Assembly: GCA_029257185.1 (NCBI GenBank)
Contig: JARICT010000023.1
Location: 1-49,666, forward strand
Source: Quadrisphaera sp.
Lineage (GTDB): Bacteria; Actinomycetota; Actinomycetes; Actinomycetales; Quadrisphaeraceae
Direction of reading: 5' to 3'
Length of the DNA: 49,666 nt
Shown here: positions 33,540 through 42,034 of the stretch, one piece after another
Position numbering within the stretch: the first letter of the stretch is position 1
Layout: the number at the start of each line of letters is the position of its first letter
Translations under genes and position numbers: made by a program
Notes under the pieces: generated by a model
What the model saw: the letters and a program-made list of their open reading frames with translations, nothing else
Databases searched by the model: none
Told to the model about the DNA's origin: nothing

Positions 33540-34768
33540 CGACCACGACACCGCAGCAGAGCGCTGGGCTCGACGACCTGCTGGCCCGCACGGGAGCCCC
33601 CGCCACCGCCCGCCCGCGCTGGTGGTCGGCGTGGTCCCGCGCCTTCGACCGCCCCGCAGAGCTCGTGGAGCTGCGCCGCCGCGGCGGCGGGTCGCCGGAG
33701 GGCTCGAGCGACCTCCTGGGTGCCGCTGCCCTGACCACCGCGCGCCGCGCGGGCGGCACGGCGGTGACCGTGGTCGGCGGCGACACCGCCGACCACGCCC
33801 GACTGCCCGCCGCCAGCGCCCGCGACGCGCGGGCGCTCGCCGACCTCGTCGTCGCACGGCTCGGTGAGCTGCCCGGGCGCTGGTCCCTGCGCCTGCCCCA
33901 CCTGCCGCCCGGCGACCCCGCGGCGCAGCGCCTCGCCGAGGTGCTGCCCGGCGCGACGTGGACCCTGGCGCCGGACCGCGCCTCGCCGTGGGTGCGCCTG
34001 GAGAGCGGGACCGAGGTCGGGAGCTACCTGGGCGCCACCTCGCGCAAGTCCCGCGGACGCCGCGACCGCAAGTGGGCGCGCAGCGGCGGGACGGTGCGCC
34101 ACGTCAGCGACCCCGACGAGGTGCGCGCCCTCCTGCCGCGGCTGGAGCAGGTCCGCCGCGCCCGCGACCACGCGGCCAGCCGCGTCAGCGACATCGACTC
34201 GCCCGCCGGCCGGGAGTTCTGGTCGTCGGTCATCGTCGAGCACGCCGCCGCCGGCGAGGCCGAGGTGGCGCTGGCCGAGATCGGCGAGGACCTCCTCGCC
34301 TACGACGTCGTGCTGCTCGACGGCCCCGCCCACCGGCTGTGGGACGGCCGGATCGCCCCCGGCGCGGAGCAGCTCGGCGCCGGCCAGCTCCTGCAGGACG
34401 TCGCGCTCGGGCGGGCTCTCGCGGCGGGCGCGGACGAGCTGGACCTGCTGAGGGGCGTCACGCCCGCCAAGATGCGGCTGGCCACCGACGTCCGCTCCTC
34501 CTCCGTGCTGGAGGCGTGGTCGGCGCCGTGGGAGCGCACCGGGGAGCTGGCGCTGCGGGGCGCCACCGGGTGGGCCAAGGCCGCGCGCGACTCGAGCTCG
34601 GCCGCGACCCGGGCCTGGCGCACGGTCAAGGGCGCCACGGTGCTCCACCGCGCCTCGCGGGGGACCGGCGTCGCGTCGGTCGAGGCTACGGCCCAGACCG
34701 CCGACACGACCACTGGCAAGGCCACCGGCAAGGCCGCTGACGAGGCCGCTGACGAGGGAGCGAGGTGA
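33536..34768 (+). CDS. Second CelD/BcsL-like acetyltransferase (GNAT)
   Basis: 410 residues of the same family as the gene at 22798-23931. Family features: a basic SRKSRGRRDRKWARSGG helix at about 172-188, EVALAEIGEDLLAYDVVLLD about 243-262, LWDGRIAPGAEQLGAGQLLQ and a closing DLLRG. The two copies differ clearly in sequence, so they probably add different groups. The C-terminal 45 residues are low-complexity and repetitive (KATGKAADEAADE). GGAGG precedes the ATG, which overlaps the previous stop by 4 nt. Confidence 0.83.
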   Translation: MTTTTPQQSAGLDDLLARTGAPATARPRWWSAWSRAFDRPAELVELRRRGGGSPEGSSDLLGAAALTTARRAGGTAVTVVGGDTADHARLPAASARDARALADLVVARLGELPGRWSLRLPHLPPGDPAAQRLAEVLPGATWTLAPDRASPWVRLESGTEVGSYLGATSRKSRGRRDRKWARSGGTVRHVSDPDEVRALLPRLEQVRRARDHAASRVSDIDSPAGREFWSSVIVEHAAAGEAEVALAEIGEDLLAYDVVLLDGPAHRLWDGRIAPGAEQLGAGQLLQDVALGRALAAGADELDLLRGVTPAKMRLATDVRSSSVLEAWSAPWERTGELALRGATGWAKAARDSSSAATRAWRTVKGATVLHRASRGTGVASVEATAQTADTTTGKATGKAADEAADEGAR

Positions 34769-35850
34769 CGGCGCGGGGGCGCCGCTACCGGCGGGTCGCC
34801 GTGGCCGCGGCCAGCGCGGTCGCCATGTTCTCCACCGGGGCGGTCGTGGCCCTCACGGCGGGAGGGTCGGACGCGGACGCCTCGACGTCGCGGGAGGCGG
34901 CGGTCGGGGCGGCCTGGCACGGCCTGTGGAGCGGCACCAGCGCGAAGGAGGACCGCCGCGTCCTGGACGAGCTGGCGGGCCACGGCCTCACCTGGGTCCG
35001 CCTGGACGTCGGCTGGGCCAGCGTCCAGCCCTCCGGGCCCGGCCGGCTCGACGCGCGCGAGGTGGACCGCGTGCGCGACGCCGTCGCCATGGCGCAGGAG
35101 CGGGGGCTGCGGGTGCTCGGCATGTTCTGGCTGACGCCGGGCTGGGCCGGCGGCGAGAGCCACGCGGCCCCGCGCGACCCCGGCGACTACGCCGCCGCCC
35201 TGGCCCGCCTGGCGGTCGCCGTGCCCCGGGTGGAGGCGTGGGAGGTGTGGAACGAGCCGAACCGGGCGGAGTTCTTCGCCTCGGAGGACCCGGCGCAGTA
35301 CGCCCGGCTGCTGCGGGCGGCGCACGACGCGCTGGAGGAGGCCGCCCCCGACGTGACCGTGGTGATGGGCGGGACCGCGTACAACGACGCCACCTGGATC
35401 GAGCGGGCGCTGGCGTCCGGCGCCGCCGGTCACTACGACGTCATGGCGACCCACCCCTACAGCGCCCCCTCCGACATGGCCCCCGACGTCCGCGGGAACG
35501 GGACGCGCTACACCTTCCGCCACCTGGACGCGGTCCGGTGGGCGATGCAGCGCCACGGTGACGGCGACCTGCCGGTCTGGCTCACCGAGGTCGGCTGGAG
35601 CACCCACCGCGACCGCTCGGGCGCGAGGCCGTGGGAGCGCGGGGTCACCGAGGCCCGCCAGGCGCAGTACAGCGCCAGGGTGCTCCGCGTGGTCGCCCGC
35701 GACTTCCCCTGGGTCGACGTCGTCTTCTTCTACAACGCCGTCGACCACGACACCGGGACGACGGAGCAGTACGACAACTACGGGCTGATGCGCGACGACC
35801 TCAGCCCCAAGCCGGTGCTCGGCGCCCTGGCAGCGACGGTGGACCGGTGA
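34765..35850 (+). CDS. Clan GH-A glycoside hydrolase (GH39/GH5-like)
   Basis: 361 residues. A single N-terminal hydrophobic segment (about 10-33) acts as signal anchor or signal peptide. The (beta/alpha)8 barrel follows, with WEVWNEPN (acid/base Glu164) and VWLTEVGW (nucleophile Glu275), the clan GH-A signature. It probably trims or releases EPS outside the membrane; glycosidases of this type are frequent inside EPS operons. The GTG start overlaps the acyltransferase stop. Confidence 0.88.
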   Translation: MTARGRRYRRVAVAAASAVAMFSTGAVVALTAGGSDADASTSREAAVGAAWHGLWSGTSAKEDRRVLDELAGHGLTWVRLDVGWASVQPSGPGRLDAREVDRVRDAVAMAQERGLRVLGMFWLTPGWAGGESHAAPRDPGDYAAALARLAVAVPRVEAWEVWNEPNRAEFFASEDPAQYARLLRAAHDALEEAAPDVTVVMGGTAYNDATWIERALASGAAGHYDVMATHPYSAPSDMAPDVRGNGTRYTFRHLDAVRWAMQRHGDGDLPVWLTEVGWSTHRDRSGARPWERGVTEARQAQYSARVLRVVARDFPWVDVVFFYNAVDHDTGTTEQYDNYGLMRDDLSPKPVLGALAATVDR

Positions 35851-37193
35851 CCGGCGCCGACGTGAGGGCCCTCGGCACGGTCGCCGCGCTGGTCGACGCC
35901 GTCGCCGGTGGCCCGCTGCTGGTCATCGGGTCGCTGCCGCCGCACGGCCGCGACCTGGACCTCGCCGCGACCCCCGAGGACGAGGGATCCCTGCGGGGAG
36001 CCCTGGCCGACGCCGGGTTCGTCCGCCACGGGGACCAGCACGTGCGCTTCACCGGCGGCAGCGCCCAGGTCGTCGAGGTCTCCGTGGTCGAGGACTGGGG
36101 GCTGGCGCCGTCGGAGGTCGAGCAGGTGCGCGCCAGCGCCCTGCCGCTGCCGGGAGCGAGCCGCCTCGTGCGGCCGGCGCCGCACCACGCGGTGCTGCTC
36201 CTCGCCGAGCAGACCGCCGCCTCGGGGCGCCTGACCCGCGGGCGCCGCGAGCGCCTGGCGGGCGCCCTCGCGCAGGACCCGGCCGCCTGGGACCGTGCGG
36301 CCACGGCGGCCCGCGCGTGGCGCTGCCGCGGCGCCCTGCGGGTCCTGCGCACCGCTGCGGACGGCCACCGCGCCGGCCCGCTCGCACGCGTCCTGGCCGT
36401 GGCGGAGCCGGCGCGCTCCGGCGGGCCTCTCGGCGCCCTGCGGGGCCTGCGCTCCGGCGCGCGGCGCGTCGCGCAGCACCGCCTGCGTCGGCGCCGCGGC
36501 GCGGTGGTGGCGATGTCGGGGGTGGACGGCGCCGGCAAGAGCACCCAGGCGGCGGCACTGGTCGCGGCGCTGGAACAGCTCGGCGAGGAACCGGTGGTGG
36601 TGTGGAGCCGCGTGCGCTTCGACCCGCTGCTGGCCCGGCTGGGGTCCATGGCCAAGGCGGCGCTGCGTCCGCTGCGGGCCGCGGGCTCGGGCACCGTCCC
36701 GCTGAACGCGGAGGAGCTGGCCGCCGTCGGGACCCCGGAGCGCGCCCCCCACCGGGCCGTCGACGCCGTGTGGGCCCAGGTGAACGCCGTGGTCGACGGC
36801 TACCGGCACGTGAGGCTGTGCGCCCCCCACGTCCGGAAGGGGAAGGTGGTCATCTGCGACCGCTACACCCTCGACAGCCACGTCCACCTCGCGGAGCGCT
36901 TCGCCGACCACCCGCGGGCGGTGCGCGTGGCCGCGGCGCTCGACGTGGCGCTCTCCCCCCGCGCCGCCGCCGCCTTCTACCTGGACCTGCCGGCGGAGGT
37001 CGCCTCGGCGCGCAAGCCCGAGGACGTCTCCCTGGACCGGCTCCACGAGCACGTGGCGACGTACCGCCGCCTGCACGACCGTCACGGCGCGGTGCGCCTG
37101 GACGCCACGGCGCCCAGCGACGCCGTCGCCGCACGGCTCGCCCGTGCGGTGTGGGCCGCCCGCGGCGGGGCCCCCCTGGAGGGCTCCTCGTGA
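35847..37193 (+). CDS. Nucleotidyltransferase-like domain fused to thymidylate-kinase-like domain
   Basis: 448 residues. The first 170 residues contain LLVIGSLPPHGRDLDLA, a GSx(n)DxD pattern like minimal nucleotidyltransferases. The second half is a P-loop kinase of the Tmk fold: Walker A GVDGAGKS (225-232, Lys231), KVVICDRYTLDSHVH (DRY motif), and a lid-like helix near 395-420 (KPEDVSLDRLHEHV). A housekeeping Tmk would be shorter and stand alone. In this position it probably phosphorylates a sugar or other EPS precursor, but that is inference. The GTG start overlaps the glycosidase stop. Confidence 0.78.
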   Translation: MTGADVRALGTVAALVDAVAGGPLLVIGSLPPHGRDLDLAATPEDEGSLRGALADAGFVRHGDQHVRFTGGSAQVVEVSVVEDWGLAPSEVEQVRASALPLPGASRLVRPAPHHAVLLLAEQTAASGRLTRGRRERLAGALAQDPAAWDRAATAARAWRCRGALRVLRTAADGHRAGPLARVLAVAEPARSGGPLGALRGLRSGARRVAQHRLRRRRGAVVAMSGVDGAGKSTQAAALVAALEQLGEEPVVVWSRVRFDPLLARLGSMAKAALRPLRAAGSGTVPLNAEELAAVGTPERAPHRAVDAVWAQVNAVVDGYRHVRLCAPHVRKGKVVICDRYTLDSHVHLAERFADHPRAVRVAAALDVALSPRAAAAFYLDLPAEVASARKPEDVSLDRLHEHVATYRRLHDRHGAVRLDATAPSDAVAARLARAVWAARGGAPLEGSS

Positions 37194-38635
37194 GCGTGGC
37201 GCCGCTCGCGGCGCAGCACCCCCGCACCGACCAGGGGCCGCCGGCGCGCACCCGCCTGGCGGTCCTCGCCGCCGTGGTGGGCGGGCTGGTGGCCGGCGCG
37301 GCGCTCACGGCGGTCGCGCTCGCCCTCCCTCCCGGGCTCGGACCCGGCGTGGTGGCGCTCGCGCCGCTCGCGCTCGTGGCCGTCGGCATGGCTTTGCGGG
37401 ACGTCCGCTGGGCCGTCGGGCTGTTCAGCGCCGCCCTGCCCGCCGGCCTGACCACGCTCTTCGGCGGCGTGCAGCTGGTCCAGGTGGCCGCAGCCGCCGC
37501 GGTGGGGGTCGTCGTGGTCGCCCGGCTGTGGCGCGGGCGAGCCCCCCTGGTGCTCAACCCGGCGATCATCGCCCTGCTCGTCTTCGCCGCGTGGACCGTC
37601 GCGACGCTCCTCGTGGCCCCCGAGCTGCCCCGGGCGCTGCGCTACGAGGCGGTGCTGGTCACCGCGGTGCTGCTGGCCGCGGCGATCGCCACCGCGTGCG
37701 GCACGAGCGCCGAGCGGTTGCAGCAGATCGCCGGCGTGCTGCTCGCCGGGTCGGTGACCACCTGCCTGCTGGCGCTGCCCGAGAGCGCACCCCGCGGCTC
37801 CTTCGGCGGCGGTGAGGTCGAGGGCCGGGCGCAGGGCGTCTTCAGCCAGCCGAACGAGCTGGGGATCTTCGCCGGCACCACGCTGGTGCTCGCCGTCGCC
37901 CTGGTCGTCGGGGCGAGCGGGCGTCGCCAGCGCCTGCTCGCCGGGGCCGGAGCCCTCGTCGCCCTGGTCTGCCTCGCGTTCTCGCTCTCGCGGGGGGCGT
38001 GGCTGGGGACCGTGCTCGCCCTGGTGGTCGCCGTCGCCCTGGTCCCCGCGGTGCGCCGCCTGAGCGTGGGCGTCGTCCTCGCGGTCGCGGTGGCGACGGT
38101 GGTGATGGTCGGCACCGAGAGCACGCCCGTCCAGCTCCAGGTCGTCGGGGCGCGCGCGGCCGTCATCACCGACCGCGCCGCCAACCCCAACGACGCCCGC
38201 CCCGCCATCTGGGCCGAGGCGCTGCGCCAGGTCCGCGCGCACCCCGTGACGGGGGTGGGCCCCGCGGCCTTCCCCCTCGCGGCCGCGGGCTCGTCGGACG
38301 TGATCGCCTCGGTGCGTCCCGACCACGCGCACAACGCCCTGCTCACCTTCGCCGCCGAGTCGGGCCTGCCGGCCGTGGGGGCCCTCCTGGCCGCCATCGG
38401 CGCCATCGGCGCGGGGGTCTTCCGCGGCTGGGCCCGCCCGGGCTGGCCGGTGCGACGTCGAGCCTTCCTCGGCGTCGTCGGCTGCGTGCCGCTGGTGGTC
38501 CTGGGCCACGGGATACTGGACGCGCCGCTGCGCAACGCCACCACCCTCCTCCAGACCGCCGCCGTGCTCGGCCTCGCGATCGCGGTGGCCCGCGTCCGGC
38601 CTGGCTCCACCGACACCCCCCGAGAGGCCTCATGA
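37190..38635 (+). CDS. O-antigen ligase/polymerase-like membrane protein (Wzy_C type)
   Basis: 481 residues, about 11-12 membrane helices. The large extracytoplasmic loop typical of the O-antigen ligase family (PF04932) is marked by EGRAQGVFSQPNELGIFAGT at about 212-231, FSLSRGAWLG about 264 and PDHAHNALLTFAAESGL about 377-393; the PxxHNxxL pattern is diagnostic. It would polymerise or ligate the repeat units delivered by the flippase. The GTG start overlaps the previous stop. Confidence 0.9.
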   Translation: MSVAPLAAQHPRTDQGPPARTRLAVLAAVVGGLVAGAALTAVALALPPGLGPGVVALAPLALVAVGMALRDVRWAVGLFSAALPAGLTTLFGGVQLVQVAAAAAVGVVVVARLWRGRAPLVLNPAIIALLVFAAWTVATLLVAPELPRALRYEAVLVTAVLLAAAIATACGTSAERLQQIAGVLLAGSVTTCLLALPESAPRGSFGGGEVEGRAQGVFSQPNELGIFAGTTLVLAVALVVGASGRRQRLLAGAGALVALVCLAFSLSRGAWLGTVLALVVAVALVPAVRRLSVGVVLAVAVATVVMVGTESTPVQLQVVGARAAVITDRAANPNDARPAIWAEALRQVRAHPVTGVGPAAFPLAAAGSSDVIASVRPDHAHNALLTFAAESGLPAVGALLAAIGAIGAGVFRGWARPGWPVRRRAFLGVVGCVPLVVLGHGILDAPLRNATTLLQTAAVLGLAIAVARVRPGSTDTPREAS

Positions 38636-39765
38636 AGCGTTCCGGCGCCGCCCTGACCACCGACGCGCTCACCCACCGCTGGCCCGTCATGCTCGCGGTC
38701 GCCGCGGGGGTGGCGCTCGCCGTCGCGGCGGTCGTGGCGGCCACGCCGTCCCGCTACGACGCCACGAGCATCATCGGCTTCACCCCCGGGGTCGTGGAGG
38801 ACCGCGAGCCCGTCGGCGGTGACGTCCTGCGCGTGGTGGTGCCCGAGTACGTCGCGGCGGCGACCAGCGAGCGGGTGCTCACCGCCGCCGAGCAGGAGGC
38901 GGGCGCGCCCTCGGGGTCCCTGTCCGCCTCCGCCGTCGACGTCCAGCTGGTGCCGGACACCGCGACGGTGCAGCTGGTGGTCTCCGACGGGGACCCCGAG
39001 CGGGCCGCTCGGCTCGCGGACGCGGTGGCGCTCGCGCTCGTGGAGGAGGCGGAGGGCGGTCTCCTCACCGCGCGCATGGTGCGTCCGGCCACGGAGCCCA
39101 CGTCGGCCGCCGCGCCGGCGCGGGTGCTCTACGCCGCGGCCGGCGTCGTCGCCGGACTCGGTCTGGGCCTGGCGGTGGTGCTGGGGCTGGAGGCCTGGCG
39201 CCCGCGCGTGCGCACCACGCGCCACCTCGCCGCGGTGCTGCGCGCGCCCACCGTCGCCTCCCTCACGCCGCTGCCGGACGTCCCGCTGGGCAGCGAGGCG
39301 CTCCGCGTCGCCCGGCTGCGCCTGAGCGACCCCCACCGGGCGCTGCACGCCGCCGGCCAGGACCGCCGGCGGAACGAGGGCGTGGCCGTGGTCGGCAGCG
39401 GCCCCGTCGACCAGGCGACGGTCGGCTGGATCGGCGAGGGCCTGCAGGAGTCGTTCATCGCGGCCGGGCGCCAGGCCGAGCTCCTCGACGTCGTCGTCCC
39501 CGTCGGAGCCCACCCGGCACCGGCCGGGGACCGGCGGACCACGGACGTCGTGCTGCCGGGCATCCGCGAGGCCGGCGGGCGGGGAGCGGTCTGCGTGGTC
39601 CCGGTCTCCGGTGGCGCCAGCTCCGGCGCGCTCGACGTCGCCCACGCGCTGGGCCGCGCCGTCGTGGTCGTCGCCAGGGGCGAGCGGGAGTCAACCGTGG
39701 CCTCGCTGCGCACGCAGCTGCGCGCCGTCGGGGTCGAGGTGGTCGGCGGGGTGCTGGTGCGCTGA
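38632..39765 (+). CDS. Second Wzz-like co-polymerase with degenerate kinase-like tail
   Basis: 377 residues. Membrane helices at about 17-37 and 165-187 flank an extracytoplasmic Wzz-like domain (ATPSRYDATSIIGF at its start). The cytoplasmic C-terminal 180 residues resemble a CpsD-like fold, but the P-loop position reads VVGSGPVDQATVGW, without GK[ST]. It is shorter than the gene at 14826-16940 and lacks the extra two helices. Last gene of the second EPS operon; ATGA overlap with the polymerase gene. The next gene starts 18 bp later from its own promoter. Confidence 0.82.
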   Translation: MKRSGAALTTDALTHRWPVMLAVAAGVALAVAAVVAATPSRYDATSIIGFTPGVVEDREPVGGDVLRVVVPEYVAAATSERVLTAAEQEAGAPSGSLSASAVDVQLVPDTATVQLVVSDGDPERAARLADAVALALVEEAEGGLLTARMVRPATEPTSAAAPARVLYAAAGVVAGLGLGLAVVLGLEAWRPRVRTTRHLAAVLRAPTVASLTPLPDVPLGSEALRVARLRLSDPHRALHAAGQDRRRNEGVAVVGSGPVDQATVGWIGEGLQESFIAAGRQAELLDVVVPVGAHPAPAGDRRTTDVVLPGIREAGGRGAVCVVPVSGGASSGALDVAHALGRAVVVVARGERESTVASLRTQLRAVGVEVVGGVLVR

Positions 39766-39769
39766 GGCC

Positions 39770-39775
39770 TAGGCT
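39770..39775 (+). promoter_or_regulatory. -10 box of a leaderless transcript
   Basis: TAGGCT ends 8 nt before the ATG at 39784. With the usual 6-8 nt from -10 box to +1, transcription starts at or next to the ATG; no ribosome-binding site fits in this space. Confidence 0.55.
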
Positions 39776-39783
39776 CGGCCGGC

Positions 39784-40830
39784 ATGAAGGCTGTGCAGGT
39801 CGAGCACCCCGGCGGTCCCGAGGCCCTGACCTGGGGCGACGCGCCCGACCCGGAGCCGGGGCCGGGCGAGGTGGTGGTGGCGGTGGCCGCCGCGGGCGTC
39901 AACCGCGCCGACCTCCTGCAGCGCCGCGGGAAGTACCCGGCCCCGCCGGGGGCGAGCGGGCGGCTGGGACTCGAGGTCTCCGGCACGGTCGCCGCCGTCG
40001 GGGCGCCGGTCGGTGACGACGGTGAGGGCGGCGACGGCGCCGGCGCGGGTGGCCCCGCGAGCGCCTGGCAGGTCGGGGACCGTGTGTGCGCCCTGCTCTC
40101 CGGGGGCGGGTACGCGGAGCGGGTCGCGGTCCCGAGCGGGCAGGTGATGCCGGTGCCCGCAGGGGTGGACCTCGTGGACGCCGCCGCCCTGCCGGAGGTG
40201 TGCGCCACGGTGTGGTCCACGGTGTTCATGACCGCCGGTCTGCGCCCCGGCGAGGTGCTGCTCGTGCACGGCGGGTCCTCGGGGATCGGCACGGCCGCCG
40301 TGCAGATCGCCGCGGCCGCCGGCGCCACGGTGGCGGTCACCGCGTCCACGCCCGCCAAGCTCGAGGCGGCCCGGCGTCTCGGCGCGCACGTCCTGGTCGA
40401 CTATCGCGAGCAAGACTTCGTCGCCGGCGTCAGGGAGGCGACGGCGGGGCACGGGGCCGACGTGGTCCTCGACGTGGTCGGGGGCAGCTACCTGGCGCGC
40501 AACCTCGACGTGCTGGCCTCCGGCGGCAGGATCGTCACCATCGCCGTGCAGGGCGGCGCCAGGGGTGAGCTGGACCTCGGGATGCTCATGTCCAAGCGGG
40601 CCAGCATCTCCGGCTCCACGCTGCGGGCGCGGCCGGCGCGGGAGAAGGCCGAGATCTGCGGGTCGCTGGTGGAGCACGTGTGGCCGCTGGTCGTCGAGGG
40701 GCGCGTGCGTCCGGTGGTGCACGAGCGCGTGCCGATGGCGGAGGCCGCGCGCGCCCACGCCGTCCTGGAGGAGGGCGACCACGTCGGCAAGGTGCTGCTG
40801 GTCGCGCCAGGGGCGACGATGGGCGCATGA
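39784..40830 (+). CDS. Quinone oxidoreductase (PIG3-like, MDR superfamily)
   Basis: 348 residues, NADPH-dependent medium-chain reductase without catalytic zinc. N-terminal GroES-like domain with AAGVNRADLLQRRGKYP, diagnostic of the PIG3-type quinone reductase group. The Rossmann domain has LVHGGSSGIGTAAVQIAAA for NADPH and TASTPAKLEAARRLGA. Residues about 75-96 are a Gly/Asp-rich insertion not usual for the family. Expressed from a leaderless promoter; it overlaps bpa by 4 nt, a pairing with no obvious metabolic logic. Confidence 0.93.
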   Translation: MKAVQVEHPGGPEALTWGDAPDPEPGPGEVVVAVAAAGVNRADLLQRRGKYPAPPGASGRLGLEVSGTVAAVGAPVGDDGEGGDGAGAGGPASAWQVGDRVCALLSGGGYAERVAVPSGQVMPVPAGVDLVDAAALPEVCATVWSTVFMTAGLRPGEVLLVHGGSSGIGTAAVQIAAAAGATVAVTASTPAKLEAARRLGAHVLVDYREQDFVAGVREATAGHGADVVLDVVGGSYLARNLDVLASGGRIVTIAVQGGARGELDLGMLMSKRASISGSTLRARPAREKAEICGSLVEHVWPLVVEGRVRPVVHERVPMAEAARAHAVLEEGDHVGKVLLVAPGATMGA

Positions 40831-41435
40831 ACGATCGAGGCGACACAGCAGAGCCCAGCCGCGAGCGACCCGACCCGAGCCGGCAGCAAGGCGCCCCCGA
40901 TCAGGGTCAGCCGGTGGTCGTCCTCACCGGCGACGCCATGGCGAAGGGCGGAGAGGGCTCGCAGGCGTCCGAGGCCGTGGGCGCCGTCGAGCAGCCCGCC
41001 AAGGTGATGCGCATCGGGTCGATGGTCAAGCAGCTCCTCGAGGAGGTGCGCAGCGCCCCCCTGGACGACGCGGGGCGCGCCCGCCTCGCGCAGATCCACG
41101 AGCGCTCCCTCACCGAGCTGGAGGAGGGGCTCTCCCCCGAGCTGGTCGGCGAGCTGCGGCGCGTCGCGCTCCCCTTCACCGAGGGCCAGGTGCCCTCCGA
41201 CGCGGAGCTGCGCATCGCCCAGGCTCAGCTCGTCGGCTGGCTCGAGGGGCTCTTCCACGGCATCCAGACCGCGCTGTTCGCCCAGCAGATGGCCGCGCGC
41301 ACCCAGATCGAGCAGATGCGACGGGGTCTGCCGCCGGGCGCCGGCCCCGGGCAGGCTTCGGACGGGCCGGGCGGGTCGGCGCCCGGCGGGGCGCCGCTGG
41401 GCGGTCCCGTGCAGGGCACCGGTCAGTACCTGTGA
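40827..41435 (+). CDS. bpa: Bacterial proteasome activator Bpa (DUF2587)
   Basis: 202 residues. The helical core (about 58-170) has KVMRIGSMVKQLLEEVR, AQIHERSLTELEEGLSPELV and WLEGLFHGIQTALFAQQMAAR, typical of Bpa (Rv3780-type). A flexible Gly/Pro tail ends in GQYL, the C-terminal peptide that docks into the alpha-ring of the 20S proteasome and opens its gate. Bpa acts without ATP and without Pup, mainly on unfolded substrates. Proteasome subunits are not in the window. ATGA overlap with the oxidoreductase gene. Confidence 0.96.
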   Translation: MNDRGDTAEPSRERPDPSRQQGAPDQGQPVVVLTGDAMAKGGEGSQASEAVGAVEQPAKVMRIGSMVKQLLEEVRSAPLDDAGRARLAQIHERSLTELEEGLSPELVGELRRVALPFTEGQVPSDAELRIAQAQLVGWLEGLFHGIQTALFAQQMAARTQIEQMRRGLPPGAGPGQASDGPGGSAPGGAPLGGPVQGTGQYL

Positions 41436-41438
41436 GGG

Positions 41439-41494
41439 GCCGGCGCCTCACAGCAGGGCGCCATCGCGTCGGCGCCCTCCTGTGAGGCGCCGGC
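41439..41494. terminator. 24-bp hairpin after bpa that covers the next gene's start
   Basis: Arms 41439-41462 and 41471-41494 pair over 24 bp with one C-C mismatch around an 8-nt loop. It lies 4 nt after the bpa stop, as a terminator would. The GTG start of the next gene (41482) is in the right arm, so the same structure could block its translation in read-through transcripts. Confidence 0.8.
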
Positions 41495-42003
41495 TGCGGG
41501 ACGTCCTCGCGGGCCGCTCGGTCGACGACCTCGAGCTGGGCACCGGGGTGTGGCGCCGCGCCCACGACCGGTTCGGCCGGGCGGTGGACCGTTTCCACCA
41601 GGTCATCGAGCCCGTCCCGCCCGGCGCGGCGCGCGACCACCTCGAGGTCGCGGGCACCCGGCTCGCGGCGTGCCTGGACGAGGTGCGCCAACGCTGCACG
41701 CAGGCCCAGGCCCGGTGGCCGAGCGCCGCGCTGGAGATCCCCGGCGCCGGGTCCGGGGAGCACGCCCGGCTGTCCAAGGGCGCGACCGTGGCGGCTCAGG
41801 CGTCCCAGGCGGCGACGATGGTCCGGGTCGCCCTGCGCCCGGACCCAGCGGCAGACCCAGCGGCAGGCCCCGCGGCGAGCGACGGGTCGTCGTCGGAGGC
41901 CGACCAGCGGCTGGCCGCGGTGGACCGCGCCGTCACCGGGGTGGAGCGGGGTCTCGCCGGCGGCGGGTGGCCCGCCTCCCCCGACGGGGAGGGGCTCCGC
42001 TGA
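41482..42003 (+). CDS. Small hypothetical helical protein
   Basis: 173 residues, not recognised. Soluble, mostly helical: RLRDVLAGRSVDDLELGTGV at the N-terminus, then RFGRAVDRFHQVIEPVPPGA and CLDEVRQRCTQAQARWPSA. The last 70 residues are Ala/Asp/Pro-rich. No signal peptide or membrane helix. Codon bias agrees with a real gene. Its GTG start lies within the right arm of a strong hairpin and has no visible ribosome-binding site; a later start is possible. It may depend on read-through from bpa. Confidence 0.65.
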   Translation: MRRRLRDVLAGRSVDDLELGTGVWRRAHDRFGRAVDRFHQVIEPVPPGAARDHLEVAGTRLAACLDEVRQRCTQAQARWPSAALEIPGAGSGEHARLSKGATVAAQASQAATMVRVALRPDPAADPAAGPAASDGSSSEADQRLAAVDRAVTGVERGLAGGGWPASPDGEGLR

Positions 42004-42034
42004 GCCGCCCCCTCGGGCGGCCTCCGCGGAGACC

